Shown: positions 19,280 to 29,109, counted from the first letter of the stretch. The stretch is DNA of 64,000 nucleotides from Pectobacterium punjabense (GCF_012427845.1 NZ_CP038498.1:1860001-1924000); one strand, 5' to 3'. Numbers and translations are program-made. The notes: generated by a model from the sequence alone, not told the origin.

Positions 19280-20932
19280 TTACCATGATTGCCGCTTTTC
19301 TGTTACCAGGTGCAGAAGCAGTGCGGTCACCGCCACGATGCCCATAATACAGGTCGAAAAAGCGGCAGCCTGTGACGTAAAGCCGGCTTCATCCAGTCGC
19401 ATCACGGTGACGGCACCTAAAGGCAACGACGGCGTGACCAAAAAAATCACGGCTGATAGTGTAACCATTGAGCGCATGAATAAAAACATAGCGACCGAAA
19501 TCAGCGTGACGCGCATAGCTGGCAGGTAGACATCACGTAAAATACGCACTACGCCGCCGCCTAAAACAGTTGTGGCGTCCTCCATCGCATGCGGCACGTT
19601 GCGTATTCCCATCATCATCGTGGTGTAGCCTTGTGTGTGATAATGGTAATAATTACATAGTGCCACCAGCAGCGCCGAACCATACAGCATTCCCCACGGG
19701 AGATCGGCCGTATTGAACGTGAACACATAAGATAACCCCAACACCAGGCCGGGAACAGCAACAGGCAATGCACTAAGCAGTACGGCGGTGTTGGCAACTT
19801 TGCCCGGCTGGCGGTGAATGCCGAAGGTGAGCAGGAACAGTAGCGCGGTGCCGACCACTGCCGCCAGCGCCGAGATCCAAACTGACGTCCATAGTGGCGT
19901 GTAGCCTCCCGCGAGATCAATATCGTAATGTTTTAGCGTCAGATCCAGACGATACGGCCATAGGCGTATCATGCTGGCAATAATGACGGTGCCGATAACG
20001 GTGACAATCATGAGTGCGATAGTCATGGTTGCCAGATAGAACGACATATCGCGTGTGCGCAGCGGTTGCGGAACGTGCGGGATAGCGGCATGTGAACCGA
20101 TGGCTTTCTGCCGCCTTGTCGTGGCGCGCTCTATCCAGATTGAGGCAGCCGCAGGCAGCAGGAGTAGAATCCCGACAACAGCTCCCATGCCGAATTTCAT
20201 TTGACCACTAACCTGGCTATAGATCTCGGTTGCCAGTACCGAGAAGTTACCACCGATGACAATCGCGTTGCCGAAATCGGTGATCGTGATGGTAAAGATG
20301 ACAAAGGCCGCACTCAGCAAGCCATATTTCAGGCCGGGGAGGGTGATGTCCAGAAACTGCCGCCAGTCAGAGGCACCCAGAACGTTAGCGGCTTCATACT
20401 GGCGTGTATCGCTATGGCGCAGCGTGGTGCGAATGATCAGAATCGCCTGTGGCAGCGCGTACAGGACGTTGGCGATCAACAGCCCCCAGAAACCATAAAT
20501 ATCCAATCGCACGCCAATAATGTTGCCGATGATGCCGTTTCTTCCCAGCAGAAAAATCAGTCCCAATCCCAACACCAGCGAGGGGGCAAGGATAGGCAGT
20601 GAGGTCGAAAATGCGATAAAACGCTTTGCAGGCATCGCCGTACATTCCAACCCATAGGCGACAATAAACCCCAGCAAAAGCGTGACCAGCGTGGTGACGA
20701 TGCCAAGTAACAGGCTGTTTGCGGTCGCCCGCCAGATACCGGGTGAGTCCATCAACGCCAAATAGTTTGATAACCCAACAGTCCCGTTTTGATCGTTCAA
20801 CAGGCTGTGCCAGACGATACTTAGCATCGGTATGCCGAAAAACATGAGTAGCGCCAGCAGCGGAACCCACAGACACAGACGAGAAAGCCAGCGATCGCTG
20901 ACCGTTTGCGGAGGAAGATGTGTCTGATTCAT
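19280..20932 (-). CDS. ABC transporter permease, fused double-domain (2-aminoethylphosphonate type)
   Basis: A 550-residue inner-membrane protein with two binding-protein-dependent permease domains in one chain, each with the EAA-type loop: YEAANVLGASDWRQFLDITLP in the first half and MEDATTVLGGGVVRILRDVYLP in the second. The layout matches the putative 2-aminoethylphosphonate or iron(III) (PhnUV/FbpB-like) permeases. Its start overlaps the ATPase stop by 4 bases. Iron or another anion remains possible as substrate. Confidence 0.85.
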   Translation of the reverse strand: MNQTHLPPQTVSDRWLSRLCLWVPLLALLMFFGIPMLSIVWHSLLNDQNGTVGLSNYLALMDSPGIWRATANSLLLGIVTTLVTLLLGFIVAYGLECTAMPAKRFIAFSTSLPILAPSLVLGLGLIFLLGRNGIIGNIIGVRLDIYGFWGLLIANVLYALPQAILIIRTTLRHSDTRQYEAANVLGASDWRQFLDITLPGLKYGLLSAAFVIFTITITDFGNAIVIGGNFSVLATEIYSQVSGQMKFGMGAVVGILLLLPAAASIWIERATTRRQKAIGSHAAIPHVPQPLRTRDMSFYLATMTIALMIVTVIGTVIIASMIRLWPYRLDLTLKHYDIDLAGGYTPLWTSVWISALAAVVGTALLFLLTFGIHRQPGKVANTAVLLSALPVAVPGLVLGLSYVFTFNTADLPWGMLYGSALLVALCNYYHYHTQGYTTMMMGIRNVPHAMEDATTVLGGGVVRILRDVYLPAMRVTLISVAMFLFMRSMVTLSAVIFLVTPSLPLGAVTVMRLDEAGFTSQAAAFSTCIMGIVAVTALLLHLVTEKRQSW

Positions 20933-21939
20933 GCTTGTACCCAGGCGCAGTCTTCTGCGCGAATCGAGAGATGAATGGGGTCGCCAGGATTCCAGTTCAC
21001 GGCACTACTGGTCTCGACTAATAGCGGCTGCGATTTCCATATCACCTGTATGCGTTGGATACTGCCGAGGAAACTGGTGTTGATGACGCGTCCTTCTGCA
21101 CCTTCCGCTTTATGTAGGGCAATCCTTTCCGGGCGGATAAACAACTCAGCGCCTTCCGGTAGCGCAGGCTCTTGCGCGGAAGGGAGGAGTTCTGGCATCC
21201 ATGTGTTGACGACATCGCGTGACAGAAAATTACTGTGCCCCATGAACTCGGCAACGAAACGCGTGCGTGGACTGGTATAGAGTTCGTGCGGCGTCCCTTC
21301 TTGCACAATGCGTCCACCGTGCATACAAATGATTTTATCCGCCATACTCATCGCTTCTTCCTGATCGTGCGTGACCATCAGGGTCGGAATGCCGAGCCGC
21401 TGCTGCACATCGCGTAATTCCTGACGTAATCCGGCGCGTACGCGTGCATCTAGTGCCGAGAGCGGTTCATCCAGTAATAGTAGGGAAGGGTTGACGGCCA
21501 GCGCACGTGCAATAGCGACACGCTGCTGCTGCCCTCCTGAAAGCTGGGCAGGATAACGATCGCCGAATCCGCTGAGGCGCACGGTATCCAACAGATCGCT
21601 GACGCGTGCGGCAATTTCCTCAGCAGGCGTCTGGCGAATTTTGAGACCATAACCAATATTTTGCGCAATCGTCATGTGGGGGAAAAGTGAGTAGGACTGA
21701 AAGACGATGCCAAAGCCTCTTTCCCTTGCCGGTACGTTAACCAGATCGCGATCGTCCAGCGTGATTTTCCCCCCATCGCAGCTTAGTAGCCCGGCAATAA
21801 TGCGCAGCAACGTCGTTTTACCACAGCCGCTAGGCCCAAGGAGGCAGACAAATTCGGCATTTTCGATCGACAAATTGATGCGATCGAGAGCGACATAACC
21901 ATCAAAGCTTTTATGAAGATTTTGAATAACCAGTGCCAT
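20929..21939 (-). CDS. ABC transporter ATP-binding protein (2-aminoethylphosphonate type)
   Basis: A 336-residue ATPase: Walker [10 protein letters not shown], signature LSGGQQQR, Walker [16 protein letters not shown], and a C-terminal TOBE-type regulatory domain (about residues 240-336, [10 protein letters not shown]). This size and layout suit the PhnT/PotA/FbpC group. It is the second gene of the operon, 77 bases after the binding protein, and is translationally coupled to the permease. Confidence 0.9.
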   Translation of the reverse strand: MALVIQNLHKSFDGYVALDRINLSIENAEFVCLLGPSGCGKTTLLRIIAGLLSCDGGKITLDDRDLVNVPARERGFGIVFQSYSLFPHMTIAQNIGYGLKIRQTPAEEIAARVSDLLDTVRLSGFGDRYPAQLSGGQQQRVAIARALAVNPSLLLLDEPLSALDARVRAGLRQELRDVQQRLGIPTLMVTHDQEEAMSMADKIICMHGGRIVQEGTPHELYTSPRTRFVAEFMGHSNFLSRDVVNTWMPELLPSAQEPALPEGAELFIRPERIALHKAEGAEGRVINTSFLGSIQRIQVIWKSQPLLVETSSAVNWNPGDPIHLSIRAEDCAWVQA

Positions 21940-22016
21940 AAATGCGACCTCTTAATTACGGTTGCCGCGAAGCTAAACAGATTTTTCGCGGCAGCCTTTA
22001 CTGCGAATACAGGCCG

Positions 22017-23036
22017 TTATCGGCCGATGGATTTTTGCCAGGTTGCCAGTGTGGCATCACGATCGTTGGCGCTTTTGGTAAAGTCCACGGGGTAGAGGAC
22101 GTGTGTGAGATCGGCCGGTAGCCCGGCCATTTGCGCGGCTTTGGACTGTTCAACGCCAGGAATAGTCACGATCTCTTTGTATTTGGTGTACAGCGCGGCG
22201 GCATGGCTGGAAAGTGTCCAGTCAAGGAACCGTTTGGCGTCGGGTTTATTTTTGGCTGCGGTCATCAGGGCGGAGGCTTCTAACTCATAGCCAGCACCAT
22301 CGTTGGGGATCACCATTTTGACGGGGTAACCTTCTTCAATTGACTGCATTGCGGCGAAAGCCAGTGACACGCCGATGGCATATTCCCCCGTGCGTGCGGC
22401 TTTACACGGACGTGAGCCTGACTTGGTGTATTGGGCGATATTGCCATCCAGTGACTTCAGAAATGCCCAGCCGTTTTGTTCACCTTTAGCTTGCAGTAGT
22501 GCGGCAATTTGCAGGTAGCCGGTGCCGGACGAGACGGGATTTGGCATCACAATCTCCCCCTTATAGATCGGGTTTGTCAGATCTTGCCAGGATGCAGGCA
22601 CCGGAAGATTCTTGGCTTTTAGCGCTTCGGTATTGACGCAAAAGGCGGCCATATAACCTGTTGCTGCGAACCACTTGTGATCCGGCGCGCGATAGGTGGC
22701 TGCGAGACGGTCACTGCCTTTGGCATCGTAAGGTTCCAATAATGCAGAGAGCCGTGGGTCCATCACGCTGGTCACCGCCCAGCCCCAAATGACGTCATGC
22801 TGCGGATTTTTGGATTCGGCCAGAATCCGTGGGCCAAGGTCGCCAGTGGACAAACGTAGTACGTTAATGGTCAGGTCGGGCAAGTCTTTCTTGGCCTGTG
22901 CGACGTAATCTTTGATCTCATCTTCTTCTAGCGAGGTATAGACCGTGATGGTGCCCGCGTGTGCCGCAGCATTAACCAGCGTGGCACAGGTGAACGCAGT
23001 AAGCAGACTAACGCGACGAAATAAAGATCGGTTCAT
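22017..23036 (-). CDS. ABC transporter substrate-binding protein (2-aminoethylphosphonate type)
   Basis: A 339-residue periplasmic protein with a signal peptide ending at AAAHA, followed by GTITVYTSLEEDEI, the start typical of ferric-iron and 2-aminoethylphosphonate binding proteins (type 2 fold). It is the first gene of the importer operon, with AGGGGAAC before the ATG. The iron-binding tyrosine pair of FbpA is not evident: near the C-terminus I see GAGYELEAS rather than YY. This favours an organophosphonate or phosphoester ligand, though the exact molecule is unknown. Confidence 0.82.
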   Translation of the reverse strand: MNRSLFRRVSLLTAFTCATLVNAAAHAGTITVYTSLEEDEIKDYVAQAKKDLPDLTINVLRLSTGDLGPRILAESKNPQHDVIWGWAVTSVMDPRLSALLEPYDAKGSDRLAATYRAPDHKWFAATGYMAAFCVNTEALKAKNLPVPASWQDLTNPIYKGEIVMPNPVSSGTGYLQIAALLQAKGEQNGWAFLKSLDGNIAQYTKSGSRPCKAARTGEYAIGVSLAFAAMQSIEEGYPVKMVIPNDGAGYELEASALMTAAKNKPDAKRFLDWTLSSHAAALYTKYKEIVTIPGVEQSKAAQMAGLPADLTHVLYPVDFTKSANDRDATLATWQKSIGR

Positions 23037-23293
23037 AAATGTTCCCCTACGGTTGTGGAAAATGTTGGCATCGGTGTTCCCCTCGTCTCGAATGGTGTAT
23101 CGCCATTTTGTGTATTTTTGTGTTTATGACGAGGGGTATGAGGTTTTAGCACTAATCGTGCCATCTTCTGCGTTGATGATGTTTTCTGTTTTAATGATTA
23201 ATTTAATCAATGCATTACTGATTTATTCGGTGTGTGGAGTGACGTGATTAACGAATGGACTGAATAGTGTGTCTTTTTTTGTGATGAGTTTAT

Positions 23294-23331
23294 TGCACTT
23301 TTTTGGCATTTTTGTGCATCAAAAAAGTGCA
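23294..23331. promoter_or_regulatory. Inverted repeat in divergent promoter region (candidate DeoR operator)
   Basis: TGCACTTTTTT (23294-23304) and AAAAAAGTGCA (23321-23331) form a perfect 11-bp inverted repeat around a 16-base spacer, which itself contains a further TGCAT. It lies in the 414-base AT-rich gap between the importer operon (minus strand) and the PLP enzyme (plus strand). I infer an operator for the operon's own DeoR regulator, acting on both directions. Nothing else coding is seen in 23037-23450. Confidence 0.6.
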
Positions 23332-23450
23332 TTTTTTTGTATTTGTGTATTTTATTGCTTTTGGTGTAGGGTGAGTGTTATCTGAACATGCGCGATGCGT
23401 TTTATCTACGTGATACGCAGTCGGGCCACAACCTTGATACAGGAGTCATT

Positions 23451-24797
23451 ATGGCGACACGCTCAACCATTATGGATACCAACAGTTTTCGCACTGAGCA
23501 TGCGGATGCGCTGGATGAGTCTACGCGTAGGCTGACGAATAGGCGCACCGAGGTGTTAGGGGATTCTTATCGTTTGTTCTACCGTAATCCGGTGCATCTG
23601 GTGCGTGGTGAGGGGCAATATCTGTGGGATGCTGCTGGGCATAAATATCTGGATGTTTATAACAATGTCGCCAGTATCGGGCACTGTCACCCTGCGGTCA
23701 TTGAGGCCGTTCACGAGCAAATGCGTCAGCTCAATACCCATACCCGCTATTTACACGAACGAATTCTGGATTACTCAGCGGATATTCTCAGCACGGTGCC
23801 AGCCGCTATCAATAAGGCGATGTACATGTGTACCGGATCGGAGGCTAACGATCTGGCGATCCGTGTAGCTCGAGCCTACAGCGGCGGAACCGGTATTATT
23901 GTGAGTCGAGAAGCCTATCACGGGACCAGCGAGTTGACGTCCGGTGCGTCGCCTGCGCTCGGAAGCGGGCAACCTCTGGCGGCGACTACGCGTCTTGTGC
24001 CAGCTCCCGATCGTTATCGCGTGAAGGCGGCGGATCTGGGCGTCTGGTTCGCGCAACAAATTCAATTGCAAATTGATGATATGGCCGCGAACGGCATCAA
24101 ATTCGCTGGTTTTCTGGCTGACTCCATTTTTTCTTCGGATGGCGTATTGCCGGGGCCGGCTGGCTACCTGCAACCGGCGATAGAGGTGGTGCATGCCAAC
24201 GGTGGGATTTTCATTGCCGATGAGGTCCAGCCCGGTTTTGCCCGCACGGGTGAGCATTTTTGGGGATTTGGTCGGCATGGTATTGTGCCGGACGTCGTGA
24301 CATTGGGTAAACCGATGGGCAACGGTATACCGGTTTCGGCGCTATTGGCAAAAGCCGATGTGCTGGCGGCCTTTAGCGATGAAATTCCCTATTTTAATAC
24401 GTTTGGTGGGAATCCGGTGTCGATGGCGGCAGCGCAGGCGGTATTAAACGTTATTCGTGCGGAGGGTTTACAGGAACATAGCCGCATTGTCGGGGAAAAA
24501 TTGCAGCGGGAGCTGACGCTGCTTGCCGACCGTCATGCATGTATCGGTGATGTGCGCGGGGCGGGGTTGTTTATCGGCTTTGAGCTGGTCAGCGATCGAG
24601 AAACAAAAGCGCCGGATAAAGCACTGGCGCTGGACGTGGTTGAACAGCTTCGTGCTGAACGTGTCCTCACATCGGTTGCAGGCCCGCATGGTAATGTATT
24701 GAAGCTACGCCCGCCGTTAGCATTTCAAGAGCATGATATTGACTGGCTGGTTGGATCGCTCGATCGGGCCTTAAGTTTGCAGTCTCATCGGCGTTAA
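23451..24797 (+). CDS. Class III PLP-dependent enzyme (aminotransferase / phospho-lyase family)
   Basis: A 448-residue fold-type I PLP enzyme of aminotransferase class III. It has the substrate and cofactor region GSEANDLAIRVAR, the aspartate in FIADEVQPGFARTG and the PLP lysine in TLGKPMGNG (Lys287). I chose the ATG at 23451, with ACAGGAG upstream; 21 further codons upstream look non-family. The sequence fits the subgroup with ethanolamine-phosphate phospho-lyase and the aminoethylphosphonate-linked lyase PbfA more than standard ornithine or GABA aminotransferases (my judgement). It is divergent from the phosphonate-type importer, which supports an amino-phospho substrate. Confidence 0.8.
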   Translation: MATRSTIMDTNSFRTEHADALDESTRRLTNRRTEVLGDSYRLFYRNPVHLVRGEGQYLWDAAGHKYLDVYNNVASIGHCHPAVIEAVHEQMRQLNTHTRYLHERILDYSADILSTVPAAINKAMYMCTGSEANDLAIRVARAYSGGTGIIVSREAYHGTSELTSGASPALGSGQPLAATTRLVPAPDRYRVKAADLGVWFAQQIQLQIDDMAANGIKFAGFLADSIFSSDGVLPGPAGYLQPAIEVVHANGGIFIADEVQPGFARTGEHFWGFGRHGIVPDVVTLGKPMGNGIPVSALLAKADVLAAFSDEIPYFNTFGGNPVSMAAAQAVLNVIRAEGLQEHSRIVGEKLQRELTLLADRHACIGDVRGAGLFIGFELVSDRETKAPDKALALDVVEQLRAERVLTSVAGPHGNVLKLRPPLAFQEHDIDWLVGSLDRALSLQSHRR

Positions 24798-24809
24798 TTC
24801 CCCCAGATA

Positions 24810-24840
24810 CACATGCGTCGGTAGCCGCCCGCCGCATGTG
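24810..24840 (+). terminator. Hairpin after the PLP enzyme gene
   Basis: Stem CACATGCG / CGCATGTG with a 15-base loop, starting 12 bases after the stop codon. A T run appears only 15 bases later (GTACGTTTTTT), so this is a weak terminator candidate. The rest of the 24798-25159 gap holds no gene that I can see. Confidence 0.5.
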
Positions 24841-25159
24841 GCTTCCTACTGTACGTTTTTTCCTCGTTATTGCCCAGCTTGCTTAGGTTGAATGTGAATT
24901 ATGCGTATCGTTTAGCATTATTCTTGCAGTTTTTATTAAATGAAATCTCAACAAATGCACTATATTACGCGCTGTGCATTTGAGTGCGTCGGTGCGGCAA
25001 CCTCTATCGGGAAACCTTATTCGCTTAAGGCAGGAGAAGGTGTTTTTTGCCTTGTCAGAGAAGGGATGTGACCGTCGGAATCTTCAACCTGTCTTGTGCT
25101 TCAGCGCCTCGTTTTGATCTGACGCTCTGACGCCTGGATTGACTGGGTCTTTATAACGA

Positions 25160-27466
25160 ATGAAATGGCTTACTTCACTGACTATAGCAATTGGACTTGC
25201 CTGTAATCCGGTGTTTGCGCAGGAATTGACGTCTGTGCCGGCATCAATATCGCCTTCACATCAGCAGCGTGATGCGTTTGTCACGGATTTACTGAAGAAA
25301 ATGACGCTGGAAGAGAAAATCGGCCAGCTCCGCTTGATCAGCGTCGGAACGGATAACCCGAAAGAAGCCATCCGTGAAATGATTAGAAATGGCCAGGTTG
25401 GCGCGATTTTTAATACAGTGACCCGTCAGGATATTCGTGCAATGCAGGATCAGGTCATGCAGCTTAGCCGCCTGAAGATCCCCCTGTTTTTCGCCTATGA
25501 TGTGGTGCACGGTCAACGCACTATTTTCCCTATTGCTTTGGGATTAGCCTCCAGTTGGGATATGGACGCGATTGCGAAAAGTGCGCGCGTGGCGGCTTAT
25601 GAAGCGACGGAAGATGGCCTGAACATGACCTGGGCACCGATGGTGGATATCACCCGCGATCCACGTTGGGGCCGCGTATCAGAAGGCTTCGGCGAAGACA
25701 CTTGGCTGACCAGTAAAATCGCGGGTGTGGTAGTCAAATCCTTTCAGGGCGATGACGTAACCGGACGCCACTCGCTGATGACTAGCGTCAAACACTACGC
25801 GCTTTATGGTGCGGTTGAAGGTGGACGTGATTATAACACCGTGGACATGAGCCCTCAGCGCATGTTCCAGGACTATATGCCGCCATACAAAGCGGCGATT
25901 GACGCGGGCAGCAGCGGCGTGATGGTTGCACTGAACTCCATCAACGGTACACCGGCCACCTCAAACAGCTGGTTGCTGAAGGATGTGCTACGCGATCAGT
26001 GGAATTTCAAAGGCATTACCATTACCGATCACGGTGCGATTAAAGAGCTGATTAAGCATGGCGTTGCCAGCGATCCGCGTGATGCATCGCGTCTGGCAGT
26101 AAAATCCGGTATTGGCATGAGTATGAGTGACGAATATTTCGTACGCTATTTGCCAGAGCTGGTGAAAAGTGGGGCGGTGAGCAGGCAGGAGATCGACGAT
26201 GCCTGTCGCCAGGTCTTGAACGTGAAATATGATATGGGGCTGTTTGAAGATCCGTATCGTCATTTGGGCGTCGCGAGTTCCGATCCGGTGGATACCAATG
26301 CGGAAAGCCGTTTACACCGTCTGGATGCGCGTGATGTGGCGCGTAAAAGTCTGGTGCTGTTGAAAAACCGTCTGCAAACGCTGCCGCTGAAAAAACAGGG
26401 CACGATCGCCGTCGTTGGGCCATTGGCTGACAGCCAGCGCGATACGATGGGAAGCTGGTCCGCGGCGGGCGTCTCGAAACAGACGATCACTGTTTATCAG
26501 GGCCTGAAGAATGCGGTCGGCGATAAAGCCACGATTCTCTATGCTAAAGGTGCCAATGTCAGTAATCACAAAGGCATCATCGATTTCCTGAACCAGTATG
26601 AAGATGCTGTGCAGGTGGATAAACGTCCACCGCAGGTGATGATCGATGAAGCCGTAGAAGCCGCGAAGAAAGCGGATGTGGTGGTCGCAGTCGTTGGTGA
26701 GGCCGCTGGGATGGCGCATGAAGCGTCCAGCCGCTCGAATATCGATCTGCCACAAGGCCAGCGAGATCTGATCGCAGCACTGAAAGCCACGGGTAAACCG
26801 CTGGTGCTGGTGCTGATGAACGGCCGTCCTCTGGCATTGGTGCGTGAAGATCAGCAGGCTGATGCGTTACTGGAAACCTGGTTCAGCGGTACGGAAGGGG
26901 GTAATGCCATCGCCGATGTGCTGTTTGGTGACTATAACCCATCAGGCAAGCTCCCGATGTCCTTCCCACGCTCTGTCGGGCAGATTCCGATTTATTACAA
27001 TCACCTGCCGTCAGGCCGTCCTTACACGCCGGAAAATCCAGGTAAATATACCTCTCACTATTACGATGAAGCCAACGGGCCACTCTATCCGTTTGGCTAT
27101 GGCCTGAGCTATACCACGTTCAGCGTGTCTGACGTGCGTTTGTCCAGCCAGACGATGAAGCGCAATGGGACGATTAACGCTAGCATCACGGTGAAAAACA
27201 CCGGCAATCGTGCCGGGGAAACGGTAGTACAACTGTATCTCCACGATGTAGTGGCTTCCATCAGTCGCCCACTGAAAGAGCTGCGTGGCTTTGAGAAGGT
27301 GATGCTACAGCCGGGAGAATCCCGCACGGTTACTTTCACGCTCGATCAGGATGCGCTGAAGTTCTACAATGCCCGCATGCAGCAGGTCGTTGAGCCCGGT
27401 AAATTTGATGTGATGATCGGTCTGGATTCGCAGCGGGTGAAGAGCGACAGCTTCACACTGCTATAA
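25160..27466 (+). CDS. bglX: Periplasmic beta-glucosidase BglX
   Basis: A 768-residue glycoside hydrolase family 3 enzyme. A signal peptide ends near NPVFA; the N-terminal TIM barrel carries the nucleophile in GITITDHG (Asp290); then come the alpha/beta-sandwich domain and a C-terminal fibronectin III-like domain (about 670-768, LYLHDVVASISRPLKELRGF). It hydrolyses beta-linked glucosides and oligosaccharides in the periplasm, useful for plant-derived sugars. Length matches E. coli BglX. Confidence 0.96.
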   Translation: MKWLTSLTIAIGLACNPVFAQELTSVPASISPSHQQRDAFVTDLLKKMTLEEKIGQLRLISVGTDNPKEAIREMIRNGQVGAIFNTVTRQDIRAMQDQVMQLSRLKIPLFFAYDVVHGQRTIFPIALGLASSWDMDAIAKSARVAAYEATEDGLNMTWAPMVDITRDPRWGRVSEGFGEDTWLTSKIAGVVVKSFQGDDVTGRHSLMTSVKHYALYGAVEGGRDYNTVDMSPQRMFQDYMPPYKAAIDAGSSGVMVALNSINGTPATSNSWLLKDVLRDQWNFKGITITDHGAIKELIKHGVASDPRDASRLAVKSGIGMSMSDEYFVRYLPELVKSGAVSRQEIDDACRQVLNVKYDMGLFEDPYRHLGVASSDPVDTNAESRLHRLDARDVARKSLVLLKNRLQTLPLKKQGTIAVVGPLADSQRDTMGSWSAAGVSKQTITVYQGLKNAVGDKATILYAKGANVSNHKGIIDFLNQYEDAVQVDKRPPQVMIDEAVEAAKKADVVVAVVGEAAGMAHEASSRSNIDLPQGQRDLIAALKATGKPLVLVLMNGRPLALVREDQQADALLETWFSGTEGGNAIADVLFGDYNPSGKLPMSFPRSVGQIPIYYNHLPSGRPYTPENPGKYTSHYYDEANGPLYPFGYGLSYTTFSVSDVRLSSQTMKRNGTINASITVKNTGNRAGETVVQLYLHDVVASISRPLKELRGFEKVMLQPGESRTVTFTLDQDALKFYNARMQQVVEPGKFDVMIGLDSQRVKSDSFTLL

Positions 27467-27478
27467 TAAAGCCCGCCT

Positions 27479-27501
27479 CGCCGCCGGTGCTTCCGGCGGC
27501 G
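27479..27501. terminator. GC-rich hairpin after bglX
   Basis: A perfect 9-bp stem (CGCCGCCGG / CCGGCGGCG, loop TGCTT) lies 12 bases after the bglX stop. No T run follows, so it may be a pausing or RNA-stability element rather than a full terminator. idi follows about 90 bases later. Confidence 0.6.
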
Positions 27502-27587
27502 AATACACGAATGGTTTGACCGAAATACAGTGTGATTTTCGAAATAAAGCGTGATTACCGGAGAATAAGGTTTTGCAGGAAAAAGGT

Positions 27588-28127
27588 ATGCCGTTGACTG
27601 AAGTCGTGCTGGTTGATGAAAATGACAAGCCAACTGGCGTCATGGAAAAGCAGGAAGCGCACGTAAAAGGCGCGTTACACCGTGCGATTACCGTCTATAT
27701 TTTCAACTCTCGTCAGCAGTTGTTATTACAGCAGCGGGCAGAAGAGAAATATCACAGCGGTGGTTTATGGAGTAATACCTGTTGCAGCCACCCTGCACCC
27801 GGTGAAGAAACGTTACAGGCGGCACACCGCCGTTTGTATGAAGAAATGGGGTTACGCTGTGCGTTGACGCCGGTGTTTACGCTGACCTATCGCCTGCCGC
27901 TGGATAACGGGTTGATTGAGCATGAACTAGGGCATGTGTACTTTGGCGTGACGGATGATGTTCCGCAGATCAATCCCGATGAAGTGTCGAGCTATGAATA
28001 TCAGTCTCTAGATGAGATAGCAGGGCGGATGGTGGCAACACCTGAGCAGTTTACGGCCTGGTTCCAACTGACTTTCGCGCGTATTCCTGAGTATTGGCAG
28101 ACGTTTCAGTCTGAACAACCCGGTTAA
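27588..28127 (+). CDS. idi: Isopentenyl-diphosphate delta-isomerase (type I)
   Basis: A 179-residue Nudix-fold isomerase. The catalytic cysteine lies in NTCCSHPAPGE, the metal-binding glutamates are around LYEEMGL and GLIEHELGHVY, and the Nudix-like helix is in ETLQAAHRRLYEEMG. It interconverts isopentenyl and dimethylallyl diphosphate for isoprenoid synthesis. The ATG at 27588 has AGGAAAAAGGT just upstream; the TTG at 27573 is not needed. Confidence 0.95.
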   Translation: MPLTEVVLVDENDKPTGVMEKQEAHVKGALHRAITVYIFNSRQQLLLQQRAEEKYHSGGLWSNTCCSHPAPGEETLQAAHRRLYEEMGLRCALTPVFTLTYRLPLDNGLIEHELGHVYFGVTDDVPQINPDEVSSYEYQSLDEIAGRMVATPEQFTAWFQLTFARIPEYWQTFQSEQPG

Positions 28128-28210
28128 TTAAGGCGAGGTTAATTGCCGCGTTTCCGTGCGGCACTGTTCGTGCACCCGTGCCGTAGAGGCAGCGTTGTGG
28201 ATCGAAAGCC

Positions 28211-28318
28211 TTAGCCCGCGTGCTCGATAATAATGTAGCCCACCAGCATCATGCCGGACATACCGCCTAAGGCAAGAAAGGCAAAAAGACCGATAATGCC
28301 GATTTTTTGAAGAGTCAT
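28211..28318 (-). CDS. Small membrane protein, 35 residues
   Basis: A 35-codon gene (starts MTLQKIGIIGLFAFLALGG, ends IIIEHAG) preceded by a well-placed AAGGA site seven bases before the ATG. Almost all of it is one hydrophobic helix containing a GGMSGMM small-residue patch that could mediate helix packing. It lies between convergent idi and the same-strand LysE gene. I do not recognise it; single-helix proteins of this size often modulate larger membrane complexes. Confidence 0.6.
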   Translation of the reverse strand: MTLQKIGIIGLFAFLALGGMSGMMLVGYIIIEHAG

Positions 28319-28409
28319 CAGGTTATCCTTTTGTTAACTGCTCCGAATTATAATGCCTTCAGCCCATGAAACAAGGCCGAAACGCTTCTCACTTTTTAAG
28401 TACACCTGA

Positions 28410-29057
28410 TTACCGAAATAAAAGCAGCAGGCCGAAAAACAATAAAATGATGCCAGCACCGCGCTCAATTGGGTTAAGCCAGCGCGTTAAACACTGCTGA
28501 ACTCGTGGACGAGCGATCAGCGTCGCGATGAGCAGATCCCACGCCAGCACAACAGAAAACATCCAACTTCCGCTGACGAATTGCTGCACTGGTGTCACAT
28601 ACGGCCCAAGAATACTGGTCATCAGGCTGATGTAGAACAGCATATTTTTAGGATTCAGCAGTGATGAACCGAGTCCCAGTAGAATTTGTTTGCGCAGTGT
28701 TGGGCAACAGTTGGACTGCTGTTCTGCCTGTAGCAACGGGACAGAACGACTTTTCAGTAGCTGGTAGCCAATCCAGATTAGATAAGCCGCACCGCCCAAT
28801 TCGATGGCGGTAAAAAGTGTCGGCGAATGCTGGATGCCTGCCCAGCCGATCGCCGCCAGCAGGATATAAATGCCATTTCCCAGTGCGATGCCCAGACAGA
28901 TTCCCGCACTACCACGCAGCCGGTAGCGAATGGCGTAGGCCGTCAACAGAAAGAAATCCGGGCCAGGACTCAATAGCGCCACAAAATGCGCCAGTGCCAG
29001 TGCAGGAAAATGGGCAGGAAAAAGGAAATCGGCGGAAAAAAGGAGATTGATAAACAT
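28410..29057 (-). CDS. LysE/RhtB-family exporter
   Basis: A 215-residue protein with about six hydrophobic segments and the family N-terminal motif LLSPGPDFFLLTAYAIRYRLRG (about residues 28-49). LysE/RhtB proteins export amino acids such as lysine, homoserine or threonine; the substrate here is unknown. I chose the ATG at 29057; the upstream in-frame stretch to 29225 runs into the regulator gene. It lies 52 bases downstream of an AraC-type regulator on the same strand. Confidence 0.88.
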   Translation of the reverse strand: MFINLLFSADFLFPAHFPALALAHFVALLSPGPDFFLLTAYAIRYRLRGSAGICLGIALGNGIYILLAAIGWAGIQHSPTLFTAIELGGAAYLIWIGYQLLKSRSVPLLQAEQQSNCCPTLRKQILLGLGSSLLNPKNMLFYISLMTSILGPYVTPVQQFVSGSWMFSVVLAWDLLIATLIARPRVQQCLTRWLNPIERGAGIILLFFGLLLLFR

Positions 29058-29109
29058 GATATTTCTGACCTCGATAAATAATCGAAGCCAGTCTAGACAA
29101 GGTTTTCGG

